Assembly: GCF_024006985.1 (NCBI RefSeq)
Contig: NZ_JAMXIB010000002.1
Location: 1 to 64,000 of the forward strand
Reading direction: 5' to 3'
DNA: 64,000 nucleotides
DNA from: Robiginitalea marina
GTDB taxonomy: Bacteria; Bacteroidota; Bacteroidia; Flavobacteriales; Flavobacteriaceae
Under the pieces are notes generated by a model, which was not told the origin of the DNA, ran no database searches, and worked only from the letters and a program-made list of their open reading frames with translations. Made by a program: the position numbers and the translations under genes. Below, piece by piece: positions 19,757 to 29,484 of the stretch (positions are counted from its first letter, which is position 1; each line of letters opens with the position of its first letter).

Positions 19757-21052
19757 ATGGAGTACTACAGCCTGGAGGGTAAAGCACCAAAGGTCGGTTT
19801 CCGGGAAGCGGCCCTGCGCGGGATCGCCCCAGACCGGGGCCTCTATTTCCCTGAGCGGATCCCTGCCTTCCCGAAACGCTTCTGGTCGGAAATGCACCAC
19901 CGCCCATTTTTGGAAATTGCCCTGGAACTGATGCTCCCCTTTACGGGGGATTCCCTTCCGGGACCCCAGCTCAGGACCATCCTCGAGAAAACCCTTGCCT
20001 TTGACACCCCCCTGGTTTGGCTCGGGGATAAGGTCGGGGTACTTGAATTGTTCCACGGCCCCACCCTGGCGTTTAAAGATGTCGGCGCCACGTTCATGGC
20101 AGGGTGCCTGGGCTATTTTTCCCAGGCCGCCAATACCCGCACCACAGTGCTGGTAGCCACCAGCGGCGACACCGGGGGTGCCGTGGCCAGGGGGTTCCTG
20201 GGGGTTCCGGGGGTAGACGTGGTTATCCTATACCCAAAAGGCATGGTCAGCGACATCCAGGAACGGCAGCTGACCACCCTGGGTGAAAACATCAGGGCTT
20301 TCCGGGTGGAAGGCACTTTTGACGATTGCCAGGCGATGGTTAAGAAAGCCTTCCTGGACCCTGAAATGAACGAATCCCTGACCCTGACCTCTGCCAACAG
20401 CATCAACGTGGCCCGGTGGCTGCCCCAAATGCTTTATTACGTTCGGGCTTTCCAACAGGCCGGGCCTGGAACCCCGGAACTGGTTTTTGCAGTGCCCAGC
20501 GGCAACTTCGGGAACCTTTGTGCGGGCATGCTGGCCTGTAAAATGGGGATGCCCGCCGCGCACTTTGTGGCCTGCACCAACCAGAACGATACCGTACCCC
20601 GGTACATGGCTTCCCGCACGTATGCCCCGAACCCCGCTGTGGCTACTTTGTCCAATGCCATGGATGTGGCCGACCCGAGCAATTTCAGCAGGGTCCTGCA
20701 GCTGTTTCAAAACCGTTCCGAAGTTCTGGCCCGGTACCTGAGCGCCTACGCCTTCTCCGATGACCAGACCCTGGAGGGGATCAGGGAACTCCATGAGCGC
20801 TTCGGCTATGTGGCAGACCCACATGGGGCTGTGGGGTACCTGGGCCTGAAACGCTACCTGGAAGCCTCAGGGGGGGGGCGGGGTGTCTTTCTGGAAACGG
20901 CCCACGCCATTAAATTCCGGGAAACGGTGGAAGCATGCCTGCATCTCGAACTCGAGCTCCCCCCGGGGTTACGGGAATTGATGCCCCGAAAAAAAGTGTT
21001 TACCTCCATAGCCGGCTATGCCCAGCTCAAGGAGGCCCTTCTCGCAAAGTGA
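19757..21052 (+). CDS. thrC: Threonine synthase
   Basis: PLP-dependent lyase of 431 residues that converts O-phosphohomoserine to threonine. The PLP lysine is in HGPTLAFKDVGATF; the phosphate-binding loop is ATSGDTGGAVARGF, and PSGNFGNLCAG is also conserved. ATG 19757 is preferred because it follows the thrB stop by one base; a TTG at 19748 would overlap thrB by 8 bases. Last gene of the operon; no strong terminator is visible before the gcvT promoter. Confidence 0.96.
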   Translation: MEYYSLEGKAPKVGFREAALRGIAPDRGLYFPERIPAFPKRFWSEMHHRPFLEIALELMLPFTGDSLPGPQLRTILEKTLAFDTPLVWLGDKVGVLELFHGPTLAFKDVGATFMAGCLGYFSQAANTRTTVLVATSGDTGGAVARGFLGVPGVDVVILYPKGMVSDIQERQLTTLGENIRAFRVEGTFDDCQAMVKKAFLDPEMNESLTLTSANSINVARWLPQMLYYVRAFQQAGPGTPELVFAVPSGNFGNLCAGMLACKMGMPAAHFVACTNQNDTVPRYMASRTYAPNPAVATLSNAMDVADPSNFSRVLQLFQNRSEVLARYLSAYAFSDDQTLEGIRELHERFGYVADPHGAVGYLGLKRYLEASGGGRGVFLETAHAIKFRETVEACLHLELELPPGLRELMPRKKVFTSIAGYAQLKEALLAK

Positions 21053-21074
21053 ACCCAAACGAAGGGAAATGCTT

Positions 21075-21107
21075 TTTGCCCCCTGTCAACTATTTTCAAT
21101 ACTTTTG
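21075..21107 (+). promoter_or_regulatory. Promoter of gcvT
   Basis: TTTG (21075-21078), 21 bp, TACTTTTG (21100-21107). The start would be near 21113, leaving a leader of about 15 bases, too short for a glycine riboswitch. Confidence 0.7.
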
Positions 21108-21127
21108 CGGGGTAGCAAACCATCCTG

Positions 21128-22213
21128 ATGAAAGAAACTGCATTATCCGCCACACATAAGGCCCTCGGGGCCAAAATGGTCCCTTTTGCGGGCTATAACA
21201 TGCCCGTTTCGTACGAGGGGGTCAACGCTGAGCACCAAACCGTGCGGGAGGCCGTTGGGGTTTTCGATGTGTCCCATATGGGAGAGTTCCTTATCGAGGG
21301 GCCAAAAGCGCTCGAGCTCATCCAGAAGGTGACCTCCAATGACGCCTCCAGGCTGGAGGTGGGTCGGGCACAGTATAGTTGCATGCCCAATGAAACCGGC
21401 GGCATAGTGGACGACCTGATCGTCTACAGGGTCAAGCCGGAGACGTACCTGCTGGTGGTGAATGCCTCGAATATCGCCAAGGACTGGGCGCATATTGCCA
21501 AATACAACAAAGCCGTGGGGGCTGACATGAGGGACCTTTCGGACGAGTACTCCCTGCTGGCCATTCAGGGGCCCAAAGCGGCGGATGCCATGCAATCGCT
21601 GACCTCCGCAGACCTGGGGGCCATCCCTTTCTACCACTTCGAGGTGGGGGATTTCGCAGGGGTGCCCCACGTGATCCTTTCGGCCACCGGATACACCGGC
21701 TCCGGGGGCTTTGAGGTGTATTGCCGCAATAGTGAAGTACAGCAGGTCTGGGACCGGGTCATGGAGGCCGGTGCGCCTTTCGGGATCAAACCGATCGGCC
21801 TGGCGGCTCGCGATACCCTGCGCCTGGAAATGGGTTACTGCCTGTACGGCAATGATATCGATGACACCACCTCCCCCCTGGAAGCAGGCCTGGGATGGAT
21901 CACGAAATTCACCAAGGACTTCGTCAACAGCGAGGGCCTTGCCCGTCAGAAAGAAGCGGGGGTGGAGCGCAAACTGGTCGGCTTTCAGCTGGAAGAGCGG
22001 GGAATTCCCAGGCACGACTACCCAATAACCGACGCCCAGGGCAACCCCGTTGGAAAGGTAACCTCCGGGACCATGTCGCCCTCCCTTGGCATGGGGATCG
22101 GCATGGGGTATGTACCGATTGCGCTTTCGGCGCCCGGAACGGAAATCCATATTCAGATCCGCAGGAACCTTTTGCCGGCCACCGTGGTCAAACTCCCGTT
22201 TTATAAGGGATAG
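21128..22213 (+). CDS. gcvT: Glycine cleavage system T protein
   Basis: The 361-residue aminomethyltransferase transfers the methylene group from lipoyl-bound aminomethyl on the H protein to tetrahydrofolate. Recognisable parts are [24 protein letters not shown], the folate-contact [12 protein letters not shown] and the C-terminal IGMGYVP. Length is normal. gcvH and gcvP are not in the window. The next gene begins 23 bases downstream on the same strand, so co-transcription is likely. Confidence 0.96.
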   Translation: MKETALSATHKALGAKMVPFAGYNMPVSYEGVNAEHQTVREAVGVFDVSHMGEFLIEGPKALELIQKVTSNDASRLEVGRAQYSCMPNETGGIVDDLIVYRVKPETYLLVVNASNIAKDWAHIAKYNKAVGADMRDLSDEYSLLAIQGPKAADAMQSLTSADLGAIPFYHFEVGDFAGVPHVILSATGYTGSGGFEVYCRNSEVQQVWDRVMEAGAPFGIKPIGLAARDTLRLEMGYCLYGNDIDDTTSPLEAGLGWITKFTKDFVNSEGLARQKEAGVERKLVGFQLEERGIPRHDYPITDAQGNPVGKVTSGTMSPSLGMGIGMGYVPIALSAPGTEIHIQIRRNLLPATVVKLPFYKG

Positions 22214-22236
22214 GAAGGAAAAACCAGAACAGAAGG

Positions 22237-23064
22237 GTGCGGGAAGCAGGAAAGAAAATTTTGATCTTAGGGGGAAGCGGGTTTCTGGGGAACGCCATCT
22301 ACAGGGAGTTGTGCAATTACTTTGACACCTATGCGACCTATTGCTCCGCGCGCCGGAGTTTTGAGGGAAACCGGAAATTTTTTCACTATGACCTGCTGGA
22401 GGATGACATATACCGCCTGCTGGAGGAAGTGAAGCCCGACCTGGTGATTTCCGCCCTGCGCGGGGATTTCGGGGCGCAAATACAGGCCCATGCACATCTG
22501 GCGGAATACATCGCCAAAAACCCGGTGCGCATGCTCTTCCTTTCCTCTGCCAACGTTTTTGACGCCTACAGTAAATTCCCTTCCTACGAATACGACAAGA
22601 CCCTGTCGGAGAGTGTCTACGGCCGGCTCAAAATCCGCATCGAAAATATGCTGCTGCGCCTGCCGGCCAGGAAAATGGGGATCCTCCGATTGCCCATGGT
22701 TTTTGGCAATGCCTCCCCAAGGGTGCGGGAAATCCGCGATGCCCTCGACCTGGGGGCCCCTATTGAGGTATTTCCCAACCTCGTGATCAACGTGACCTCC
22801 CACGACCGGCTTTGCCAGCAGGTGCATTACCTCATCAACCGCGATAAGTACGGGATTTACCACCTGGGCTCCCGCGACCTGGTGCATCACGACGACCTCA
22901 TCCGGGAGATGGCTGCGCACCTTGACCAGGGTACCCCCGTGTTCAAAAGGGTCTATACCACCAATGAAGAACGCTACCTGGCGGTACTCCCAAAAGACAA
23001 CCTTTTGCCCAAAAACCTCCAATTGAGCTATCAGGAGGTTATCGATGACCTGATTAAGCAATAA
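22237..23064 (+). CDS. SDR-type NAD(P)-dependent epimerase/reductase (RmlD-like)
   Basis: The 275-residue protein starts with the nucleotide-binding ILILGGSGFLGNAIY, has an LFLSSANVFDAY active-site strand and a YGRLK (YxxxK) catalytic pair, matching extended short-chain dehydrogenases, closest in style to dTDP-4-dehydrorhamnose reductases. The substrate cannot be told; no sugar-nucleotide genes are adjacent. GTG at 22237 is the only start that keeps the whole Rossmann strand. It lies between gcvT and PCD on the same strand. Confidence 0.8.
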   Translation: MREAGKKILILGGSGFLGNAIYRELCNYFDTYATYCSARRSFEGNRKFFHYDLLEDDIYRLLEEVKPDLVISALRGDFGAQIQAHAHLAEYIAKNPVRMLFLSSANVFDAYSKFPSYEYDKTLSESVYGRLKIRIENMLLRLPARKMGILRLPMVFGNASPRVREIRDALDLGAPIEVFPNLVINVTSHDRLCQQVHYLINRDKYGIYHLGSRDLVHHDDLIREMAAHLDQGTPVFKRVYTTNEERYLAVLPKDNLLPKNLQLSYQEVIDDLIKQ

Positions 23065-23104
23065 GCTTCGTAGCTTTACAGGGAAACGCTAAAACCAGAA
23101 ATCC

Positions 23105-23395
23105 ATGGACCCATTATCTGAAAAGGAAATTGAAGACCGCCTCGCGGAACTCGAAGGGTGGGAATACGACGAGAACGCCCTGGAAACCACCTTTGAATTC
23201 CAGAATTTCCGGGAAGCCTTTACCCTGATGACCCGCATTGCCTTTGAGTGTGAAGCGCAGGGACACCACCCCGACTGGACCAATGTGTACAACCGGCTCC
23301 ATATCCGCCTGAGCACCCACGATGCCGGGGGCGTAACGGCGAAGGATTTCCGACTGGCCAAAACGATTGAAGCCCTGGTGGGCACAGACGAGTAA
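23105..23395 (+). CDS. phhB: 4a-hydroxytetrahydrobiopterin dehydratase
   Basis: A 96-residue PCD/DCoH-family protein with the hallmark HHPDWTNVYNRLHIRLSTHD, containing the catalytic His pair and Asp. It dehydrates 4a-hydroxy-pterin made by aromatic amino-acid hydroxylases. Full length for the family. It starts 40 bases after the SDR gene; no hydroxylase is near. Confidence 0.93.
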   Translation: MDPLSEKEIEDRLAELEGWEYDENALETTFEFQNFREAFTLMTRIAFECEAQGHHPDWTNVYNRLHIRLSTHDAGGVTAKDFRLAKTIEALVGTDE

Positions 23396-23422
23396 GGGGG
23401 GGCTGGGGATTGTCGTTTCCAG

Positions 23423-23453
23423 TTTGACCGGGACGGGGGAATTCCTATTTTTG
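23423..23453 (+). promoter_or_regulatory. Promoter of the YebC-family gene
   Basis: TTTG (23423-23426), exactly 19 bp, TATTTTTG (23446-23453), about 23 bases before the ATG at 23477. Confidence 0.8.
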
Positions 23454-23476
23454 TTCCTCAAATTTAGCAGCTGTTT

Positions 23477-24187
23477 ATGGGAAGAGCATTTGAGTTTCGC
23501 AAAGCCCGAAAATTCAAGCGCTGGGCCGCCATGTCCAAGGCCTTCACGCGGATCGGGAAAGATATTGTGATCGCGGTCAGGGAGGGTGGGCCCGAGCCGG
23601 AAAACAACTCGCGCCTGCGGGCTGTGATCCAGAACGCCAAGGCGGTGAACATGCCCAAGGAGAACGTCGAGCGGGCCATCAAACGTGCCTCCGACAAATC
23701 GCAGGGCGACTTCAAGGAACTCCTCTACGAGGGCTATGCCCCCCACGGCATTGCCATTTTGATCGAAACGGCCACCGATAACCACACGCGCACCGTAGCC
23801 AACATCCGCAGCTATTTCAACAAGTGCAACGGCAACCTGGGCACCTCCGGCTCGGTGGAGTTCCTGTTCGACCACACCTGTAATTTTACGATCAAACCCG
23901 CAGGCCTCGACCCGGAAGAACTAGAGCTGGACCTGATCGATTTCGGGGCCGAAGAGGTTTTCCTCGATGAGGACGGCATCCACATTTATGGCCCCTTTGA
24001 GGCCTTCGGGGCCATCCAGAGGGAACTCGAAGCCCGCGGCATCGAAATCCTCTCCTCCGGCTTCGACCGTATCCCCCAGGTCACCAAGGAACTCTCCCCT
24101 GAGCAGGCCGGGGACGTGGAAAAACTCCTTGAAAAAATCGAGGAAGACGACGACGTGCAGAACGTCTTCCACAATATGCAGGAATAA
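23477..24187 (+). CDS. YebC/PmpR-family regulator
   Basis: The 236-residue protein has the family pattern throughout: a basic N-terminus (RKARKFKRWAAMSKAFTRIG), NSRLRAVIQNAKAVNMPKEN, YEGYAPHGIAILIE and DNHTRTVANIRSYFNK. Members act as transcriptional regulators or as translation-activating factors that relieve ribosome stalling at difficult motifs such as polyproline; which applies here is not known. Its N-terminus is the short-spaced FEFRKARK form rather than the GHSKW form. Convergent with the acyltransferase gene across 11 bases. Confidence 0.92.
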   Translation: MGRAFEFRKARKFKRWAAMSKAFTRIGKDIVIAVREGGPEPENNSRLRAVIQNAKAVNMPKENVERAIKRASDKSQGDFKELLYEGYAPHGIAILIETATDNHTRTVANIRSYFNKCNGNLGTSGSVEFLFDHTCNFTIKPAGLDPEELELDLIDFGAEEVFLDEDGIHIYGPFEAFGAIQRELEARGIEILSSGFDRIPQVTKELSPEQAGDVEKLLEKIEEDDDVQNVFHNMQE

Positions 24188-24198
24188 CCTTTGATGAT

Positions 24199-24738
24199 TC
24201 AGAAAGAATACTCGGGAACCCGGCCTACCACGCCTTTAAAAAACTCCCGATACCCCGCATAGTCTTTCTCATAATCGCCCGTGGGGGTTTGGGGTTCTGA
24301 AATGCGTATGGTCCGGCTGCCATAGTCAAAAGCTACCAGGACGATGGGAACCTGCGCAGCCTGGGCGATGTAATAGTATCCCGTGCGCCAGCGCTCGACT
24401 TTTTTACGGGTCCCTTCAGGGGAAAGGGCCAGGCGGAATTCTTCGCGCTCCCTGAAAATATCGGCAATGGCCTGTACGGTGTCGCTGCTTTTGGTACGTT
24501 CTACCGGGGTCCCCCCCATCCACCGGAAAAACCAGCCAAAGGGCCCTTCGAAAAGGCTTTTCTTACCAATGTAATGGATGTCGGTACCCACCACCCTGCG
24601 GATCAGGAGGCCGAGTAAGAAATCTACCCAGTGGGTGTGGGGGACAACAATGACCACGCACTTGTCGACGTTCGGGAAACTTCCCTCCAGGGTCCACCCC
24701 AGAAGGCGATAGTAGATAAAAGAGGCGATGGCCTTCAT
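24199..24738 (-). CDS. PlsC-like acyltransferase
   Basis: A 179-residue glycerolipid-type acyltransferase with the H(x4)D motif HTHWVD and the acceptor-binding LSPEGTRKK; GGTPVERTK is also typical. It is shorter than PlsC (about 240) and lacks a strong N-terminal membrane anchor. It is the last gene of the kdsB operon, 12 bases after kdnB, so it may acylate a lipid or a Kdo-region amine rather than lysophosphatidate; that is inference. No essential motif is missing. Confidence 0.82.
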   Translation of the reverse strand: MKAIASFIYYRLLGWTLEGSFPNVDKCVVIVVPHTHWVDFLLGLLIRRVVGTDIHYIGKKSLFEGPFGWFFRWMGGTPVERTKSSDTVQAIADIFREREEFRLALSPEGTRKKVERWRTGYYYIAQAAQVPIVLVAFDYGSRTIRISEPQTPTGDYEKDYAGYREFFKGVVGRVPEYSF

Positions 24739-24750
24739 ACCCTTTGGGGC

Positions 24751-25872
24751 TTAGATTTTTCGATAAATATCCTTGATGCGTTCGGGCCCTACCTGCTCCC
24801 TCCATCCTTCGCCCAGGGCGTTTTCCCAAAGGGGCTCCATCTCAAGGGCCACCTGTGCCATAAGGTCGAGTTCTTCCTCGGGCAACCCGGAGCAAAAGCC
24901 CTCCGGCAAAACAATCCCCTGTTTTTTCATCATCCTTTCGAAAAGCCGTACCCCTTCGGGGTAGAATTCAGACAAATGCTGAAACACCAGGCAATTCCCC
25001 AGGCCATGGGGAATATGCAACACATAGGACAGGCCGTAACTCAGGGCATGGGCAACCCCCACCTGGCTGTAGGCGATGCTCATGCCCCCGTGCCAGGAGG
25101 CCATCATCAGGTTTTCGCGGCTTTCCTCCGGGGAAAGGTCGCCAAGGAATACCTCCTGGCATAACTCCATGGCCTTTTCCCCGTAACTCCGGCTAAACGC
25201 ATTGATATAGCCTCCATTCAGCGATTCGACGCAGTGGATAAAGCAGTCCATCCCGGTGTAGAACCATTGTTCCCTGGGGACCCCCAGGGTAAGGTCCGGG
25301 TCGAGGACCACCTGGTCGAAAGGGGTATGGTCCGAATTGATGCCCAGCTTCCGGTCGGGGCCAAGCAATACGGTGGTACGGGAAACTTCAGCCCCGGTCC
25401 CACTCAGGGTAGGCACCCCGACATGGTATACTGCGGGGTGGCGGACCAGGTCCCAGCCCTGATAGGCCTCGGTGGGGCCTTCATTGTTGATCATAATGGC
25501 GACAGCCTTGGCCAGGTCGAGCAGGGTCCCCCCCCCTATGCCCACAATCCCTGAAGGCGGATAAGGGCTTTCAGAACGAATCCTTCGCACCAGGGCATCC
25601 ACCTGTCCGGTCCGGGGTTCCTCCCTGGCGGAAATCAGGATGATACGGTCTTCCATTATGGCAGGGATGCGACCCATCAGGGTTTTTCCCTCGAAGACAT
25701 CATCGACCAGGAAAATCATGGGGGCCTGGGCATGCTTGCGGGCTGGCAGCAGGATTTCCCCCAACTGGTCGAAGCAGCCCGACCCGAATATTACCCTGGG
25801 GACCATGGGGAAATTCCGGTATTTGGTACCCTTCAGGGCGGCGCTGACATTCGTTTGATCCTTCAATTTCAT
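24751..25872 (-). CDS. kdnB: KdnB-like 3-deoxy-D-manno-octulosonate 8-oxidase
   Basis: An iron-containing alcohol dehydrogenase of 373 residues: GIGGGTLLDLAKA binds NAD, PTLSGTGAEVSRT is family-typical, and the metal ligands are in GMDCFIHCVES, GVAHALSYGL and IPHGLGN. Clustering with kdsB in the same operon points to KdnB, which oxidises the C8 hydroxyl of Kdo before KdnA transaminates it to 8-amino-Kdo. KdnA is absent from the operon, so the gene could have another alcohol substrate. The gap to the HAD gene is four bases. Confidence 0.78.
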   Translation of the reverse strand: MKLKDQTNVSAALKGTKYRNFPMVPRVIFGSGCFDQLGEILLPARKHAQAPMIFLVDDVFEGKTLMGRIPAIMEDRIILISAREEPRTGQVDALVRRIRSESPYPPSGIVGIGGGTLLDLAKAVAIMINNEGPTEAYQGWDLVRHPAVYHVGVPTLSGTGAEVSRTTVLLGPDRKLGINSDHTPFDQVVLDPDLTLGVPREQWFYTGMDCFIHCVESLNGGYINAFSRSYGEKAMELCQEVFLGDLSPEESRENLMMASWHGGMSIAYSQVGVAHALSYGLSYVLHIPHGLGNCLVFQHLSEFYPEGVRLFERMMKKQGIVLPEGFCSGLPEEELDLMAQVALEMEPLWENALGEGWREQVGPERIKDIYRKI

Positions 25873-25876
25873 AGCA

Positions 25877-26572
25877 TCAGATTAAATACCTTAGCAGTTC
25901 CCTGAGGCTGGGAAGGGTAAGGTGCTCATTGTTGTGCAGGTGCGGTTCCACCTCTTCGTGAGCCCAGGTCGTGTGAAAGGGGACATGGATGGCCCGGGCC
26001 CCGATGTTCAGGATAGGGAGGACATCTGATTTCAGGGAGTTCCCCACCATTAGGAATTCATCCACCCCGATTTCAAGGTGGTCCAGCAATCGGCGGTAGT
26101 TGTCCTCCTTCTTATCGCTGAGCACTTCCACATGGTGGAAGTATTGTATCAGCCCCGATTTTTCAAGTTTGCGCTCCTGGTCCAGGAGATCCCCCTTGGT
26201 GAGCACCAGCAGGCGGTATTTGTGGTGGAGGGCCTCCAGGACCTCTGCAACCCCGTCGAGCAGTTCCAACGGGTGGGCAATCATGTTCTTCCCGATCTGC
26301 AGGATGTGGGCCAGGGTACTCTGGGAGACCTGCTGGTTGGAAAGTTCCAGGGCCGATTCAATCATGGAAAGCATAAACCCTTTGATGCCATATCCGTACA
26401 GGTCCAGGTTTTGCATTTCCTTCCTGAAAAGTTCCTGGTCAATGGTGTTCTTGGTTTCATAGGGTTCGAGCAGGGCGGCAAATTCCTCCTCCGCCTCCCG
26501 GAAGTAGGTCTCATTTACCCACAGGGTATCATCGGCATCAAAACCAATTGTGGTTATGTTTTCGAATTTCAT
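25877..26572 (-). CDS. HAD-family hydrolase
   Basis: The 231-residue protein has HAD motif I as GFDADDTLW, motif II LVLTKGD, a lysine region near SDKKEDN and motif [12 protein letters not shown], with a helical cap in between, as in C1-type phosphatases of the YjjG sort. It is not the short KdsC form, though KdsC-like 8-phosphatase activity would fit the operon. The ATG at 26572 overlaps the kdsB stop as ATGA; an ATG at 26578 is also possible. Substrate unknown. Confidence 0.83.
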   Translation of the reverse strand: MKFENITTIGFDADDTLWVNETYFREAEEEFAALLEPYETKNTIDQELFRKEMQNLDLYGYGIKGFMLSMIESALELSNQQVSQSTLAHILQIGKNMIAHPLELLDGVAEVLEALHHKYRLLVLTKGDLLDQERKLEKSGLIQYFHHVEVLSDKKEDNYRRLLDHLEIGVDEFLMVGNSLKSDVLPILNIGARAIHVPFHTTWAHEEVEPHLHNNEHLTLPSLRELLRYLI

Positions 26573-27303
26573 GTCCATGCTGCCTTGGCCCGTTCCAGGT
26601 CCTCCGGGGTATCGATCTCGATGCCCGTAACCCTTGTTTCCACCATTTTGATCTTTTTCCCGTACTCAAGGTACCGGATGGCTTCAATTTTTTCCACAGT
26701 TTCCAGGGGTTGCATCGGCAGGTTCCTGAAATCGAGCAGGGCCCGTTTTCGGAAAGCGTATACCCCCTTATGCTTGAAATACCGTGCTTTTGGCTGCTCC
26801 GCCCGCTGGTACGGGATGGGGGCCCTTGAAAAATACATGGCAAAACCCAACCGGTCCGTAATGACCTTGACGGTATTCGGGTCGCGGATTTCATCGGCAT
26901 CAGAGATTTCGGTCATCAGGGAAGCCAGGTCAACCTCCTCTTTCGGGTCTTCCCTGAACACCTGGAGGAGCTTCTCCAGACTTTCCCGTTCCGTAAAGGG
27001 TTCATCGCCCTGCACGTTGACTACAAGGTCCACCTCGAGGCCCTCCACGGCTTCGGCTATCCGGTCACTTCCCGTTTCATGGGCCTCCCGGCTCATCATC
27101 ACCTTTCCACCTTCCTTCCTGATAGCCCCGGCAATTTCTTCGCTGTCGGTAACCACCAACACCTCATCGAAAAGCCCGGTGCCCAGGGCGGCCTCGTAAG
27201 TCCGTACGATGACGGGTTTCCCCCCCAGGTCTTGCATCAGTTTTCCCGGAAACCGGGAGGCGGCGTAGCGCGCCGGGATCATGGCTATGGTTTTCAAACG
27301 CAT
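26569..27303 (-). CDS. kdsB: CMP-Kdo synthetase (3-deoxy-manno-octulosonate cytidylyltransferase)
   Basis: The 244-residue protein opens with [18 protein letters not shown], the CTP-binding signature, and contains [10 protein letters not shown] and HKGVYAFRK. It activates Kdo with CTP for lipopolysaccharide assembly. The reading frame is open for another 500 bases upstream, but homology begins at ATG 27303, which lies 20 bases after a TATTTTTG box. First gene of a four-gene operon continuing through HAD, kdnB and the acyltransferase. Confidence 0.95.
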   Translation of the reverse strand: MRLKTIAMIPARYAASRFPGKLMQDLGGKPVIVRTYEAALGTGLFDEVLVVTDSEEIAGAIRKEGGKVMMSREAHETGSDRIAEAVEGLEVDLVVNVQGDEPFTERESLEKLLQVFREDPKEEVDLASLMTEISDADEIRDPNTVKVITDRLGFAMYFSRAPIPYQRAEQPKARYFKHKGVYAFRKRALLDFRNLPMQPLETVEKIEAIRYLEYGKKIKMVETRVTGIEIDTPEDLERAKAAWT

Positions 27304-27322
27304 CGGCTTGTGGTTCGTTTCG

Positions 27323-27330
27323 CAAAAATA
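27323..27330 (-). promoter_or_regulatory. -7 box of the kdsB operon
   Basis: TATTTTTG on the minus strand, 20 bases before kdsB. A TTG (27348-27346) is 15 bp further up, shorter than the usual spacing. Confidence 0.5.
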
Positions 27331-27344
27331 CATTAATTCCCCGG

Positions 27345-27917
27345 TCAATCTCCCCGGCGATGCGGCCTTAGTTTCCGGTAGATCCGGAACACAAATACCA
27401 GTACCACGATCACCAGCAAGGCCGCCAGTACAGGGGCCAGCACGGCGGCCAGGCTCAGGGTCGTTGCCGTGGCGGTCTCCACGGCGGCTATAGCCGGGTT
27501 GGCAAGCCCCCCGGTCCCCGCCGAAGATACCAGCCTGCCCCCTGTAGCGGCCCCTTTGATAGCCGTTGCCGTGCCGCCCCCGGCGATGATCGCCAGGCTC
27601 CAGGTAACCACCGGATCCATCCCGGCGAGGGTGGATACCACCACCGCGGTCCCCGCCAGGGCGGCCAGGGGAAGGGCCAGCGCATCGAGGAGGTTGTCCA
27701 CCAGGGGTATAAAATAGGCGAAAAGTTCGGCTACTGTCGCCACTCCCAGGGTAATCAGGGCGGGCAGGCTCCCCATCCAGGCCCATTCCGGGTTGAGTTC
27801 CCACAACCCGGCGTAGGATGCCAGGGAAAGGGCAAACAGGGGAAGGAATACCCGAAATCCGGCAGATGCCGCCAGCCCGATCCCCAGGAAGACGCTCATT
27901 ATCGTCTCTGCGGTCAT
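27345..27917 (-). CDS. DUF4126-type membrane protein
   Basis: A 190-residue integral membrane protein of four to five Ala/Gly/Val-rich helices with a basic tail ([13 protein letters not shown]). The N-terminal [19 protein letters not shown] and the central [19 protein letters not shown] match the DUF4126 family of unknown function. It ends 41 bases before kdsB, on the same strand, and begins 26 bases after the helicase gene. Confidence 0.82.
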   Translation of the reverse strand: MTAETIMSVFLGIGLAASAGFRVFLPLFALSLASYAGLWELNPEWAWMGSLPALITLGVATVAELFAYFIPLVDNLLDALALPLAALAGTAVVVSTLAGMDPVVTWSLAIIAGGGTATAIKGAATGGRLVSSAGTGGLANPAIAAVETATATTLSLAAVLAPVLAALLVIVVLVFVFRIYRKLRPHRRGD

Positions 27918-27943
27918 AAAACAGGTTTTCCTTTAAAAGTAAG

Positions 27944-29383
27944 TTATTCGCCGTTGAGAAAAAAATCGGACTGGAACCCGATCAGGAACAGGCGGGTCCT
28001 CGCCCGGGTAACTGCCGTATACAGCCAGCGCTGGTAGTCCCTGTCGGGGCTCCCTTCCAGGTAGGGCTGTTCTATGAAAACCTGCTCCCATTGCCCGCCC
28101 TGGGCCTTGTGGCAGGTAATGGCATAGGAAAACTTTACCTGCAGGGCATTGAAATACGGGTTGTTTTTGACACTGAGGAATTTCTTGTAGCCCGACCGTT
28201 CCCCTTCATAATCCTTCATCACCTCCTGGTAGAGGCGGTTATTGTCTTCGTAGGTCAGGGCCGGGCTTTCTGCCTGAAGCGTATCCAGCAACAACACCGT
28301 TTCAAAGGCGGGTTGGCCGGGGTAGTCTACCATCCGGACCCTTACCTCTGCAAAGTGAAAACCGTAAAGGTTTTTAAAGGCAAAGATCTCCAGGACTTCC
28401 AGGATATCGCCGTTGGCGATGAAACCGGCTTCAGAGGAGCTTTTCAACCAAAAGTAATTGTTTTTGACCACCATGAGGAAATCGCCCGCAGCCAGCTCAT
28501 TTTCCAGAAAAAGCAACCGGCTCCGGATATTCTGGTTGTACAGGTTGGCCCTTTTGTTCGACCGCACGATGAGGGCGGTTTCTTCCTTCCCGTACGTGTC
28601 GAAAGACTCGTTGATGGCATCCTGTATTTCGTAACCGTCCACAAGCCGCACCACATCGCTGAACCCCGAAAGGGCAAAACGGAATTCCGGAAGGGGCTCC
28701 GAGGCAATGCCCTCCCGAAGGCGGGTGGCATTCATCAGGATCCCCGAGCCCTCAGCCTGCCGCATCACCTCATCGAGTTCGAGTTCCACCACTGTTTTTC
28801 CATATTGCAATTCAAGCCGCTGAGCATCCAGGGCTGGACTGAGCGACAACCTGACCGGTGGGAGCTGGGCCGTGTCGCCAATTAGGACCAGCATGCATTT
28901 GTGTCCCGAATAGACAAAGGTGATCAGGTCGTCCAGCAGGGAGCCGGCGTTACCAGGCCCGGTATCGGTAGGGTTGTCGGGGATCATAGAGGCCTCATCG
29001 ACGATGAAAATGGTGTCGCGGTGGCGGTTGGGGGCAAGGGTAAACCGCACTCCCCCACCCCGTTCTTTTTTTGGAAAGTAAATCTGCCGGTGGATGGTGT
29101 GGGCTGCGGTGCCGGTGTAGGAGGCCATGACCTTGGCAGCCCTCCCAGTAGGCGCCATCAGTACCGCTTTTTTGCGCAGGTGCCAGAGGTTGGCGATCAG
29201 GGTGCCCAGCAAAGTGGTCTTACCTGTGCCCGCATACCCTTTCAGGAGGAAAAGTTCTCCCGGGTTCCCCCTGATCAGGAACCCGGAAAGGGCCCGGAGG
29301 GCTAAATCCTGTTTGGCGGTGGGGACGTGGGGGAATTTTTCGCTCAGAAGCGCGTAAAAAGAGGCCTCGGTAAGGGGTTTCAT
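27944..29383 (-). CDS. RecD-like / Dda-type ATP-dependent DNA helicase
   Basis: A 479-residue SF1 helicase: Walker [10 protein letters not shown] near residue 50, [11 protein letters not shown] (motif Ia), [10 protein letters not shown] (Walker B), [11 protein letters not shown] (motif III), and near the C-terminus [20 protein letters not shown] (motif V) and [15 protein letters not shown] (motif VI). It lacks the extra domains of RecD of RecBCD and is closer to RecD2/Dda forms acting in DNA repair or replication restart. Not flanked by recB or recC. Confidence 0.9.
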   Translation of the reverse strand: MKPLTEASFYALLSEKFPHVPTAKQDLALRALSGFLIRGNPGELFLLKGYAGTGKTTLLGTLIANLWHLRKKAVLMAPTGRAAKVMASYTGTAAHTIHRQIYFPKKERGGGVRFTLAPNRHRDTIFIVDEASMIPDNPTDTGPGNAGSLLDDLITFVYSGHKCMLVLIGDTAQLPPVRLSLSPALDAQRLELQYGKTVVELELDEVMRQAEGSGILMNATRLREGIASEPLPEFRFALSGFSDVVRLVDGYEIQDAINESFDTYGKEETALIVRSNKRANLYNQNIRSRLLFLENELAAGDFLMVVKNNYFWLKSSSEAGFIANGDILEVLEIFAFKNLYGFHFAEVRVRMVDYPGQPAFETVLLLDTLQAESPALTYEDNNRLYQEVMKDYEGERSGYKKFLSVKNNPYFNALQVKFSYAITCHKAQGGQWEQVFIEQPYLEGSPDRDYQRWLYTAVTRARTRLFLIGFQSDFFLNGE

Positions 29384-29442
29384 AGGCCCTCAAAGATAGG
29401 GAGGATTTTAAGGGAAAGCCTTTCGCGATTAAAAAAAAAGTG

Positions 29443-29450
29443 TAGTTTTG
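29443..29450 (+). promoter_or_regulatory. -7 box before the 216-residue protein gene
   Basis: TAGTTTTG fits the consensus, 34 bases before the ATG, with a TTTC (29421-29424) 18 bp upstream in place of TTTG. Confidence 0.5.
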
Positions 29451-29484
29451 TGTTTACCACTAAATCAAATTAACATTCTCTAAA

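Noticed and set aside
21053-21127. Glycine riboswitch before gcvT
   Set aside because: The promoter at 21075-21107 leaves a leader of about 15 bases, with no room for a riboswitch.
26569-27804. Longer reading frame for kdsB reaching 27804
   Set aside because: The extension lies opposite or inside the DUF4126 gene and carries no homology; kdsB begins at 27303 after a -7 box.
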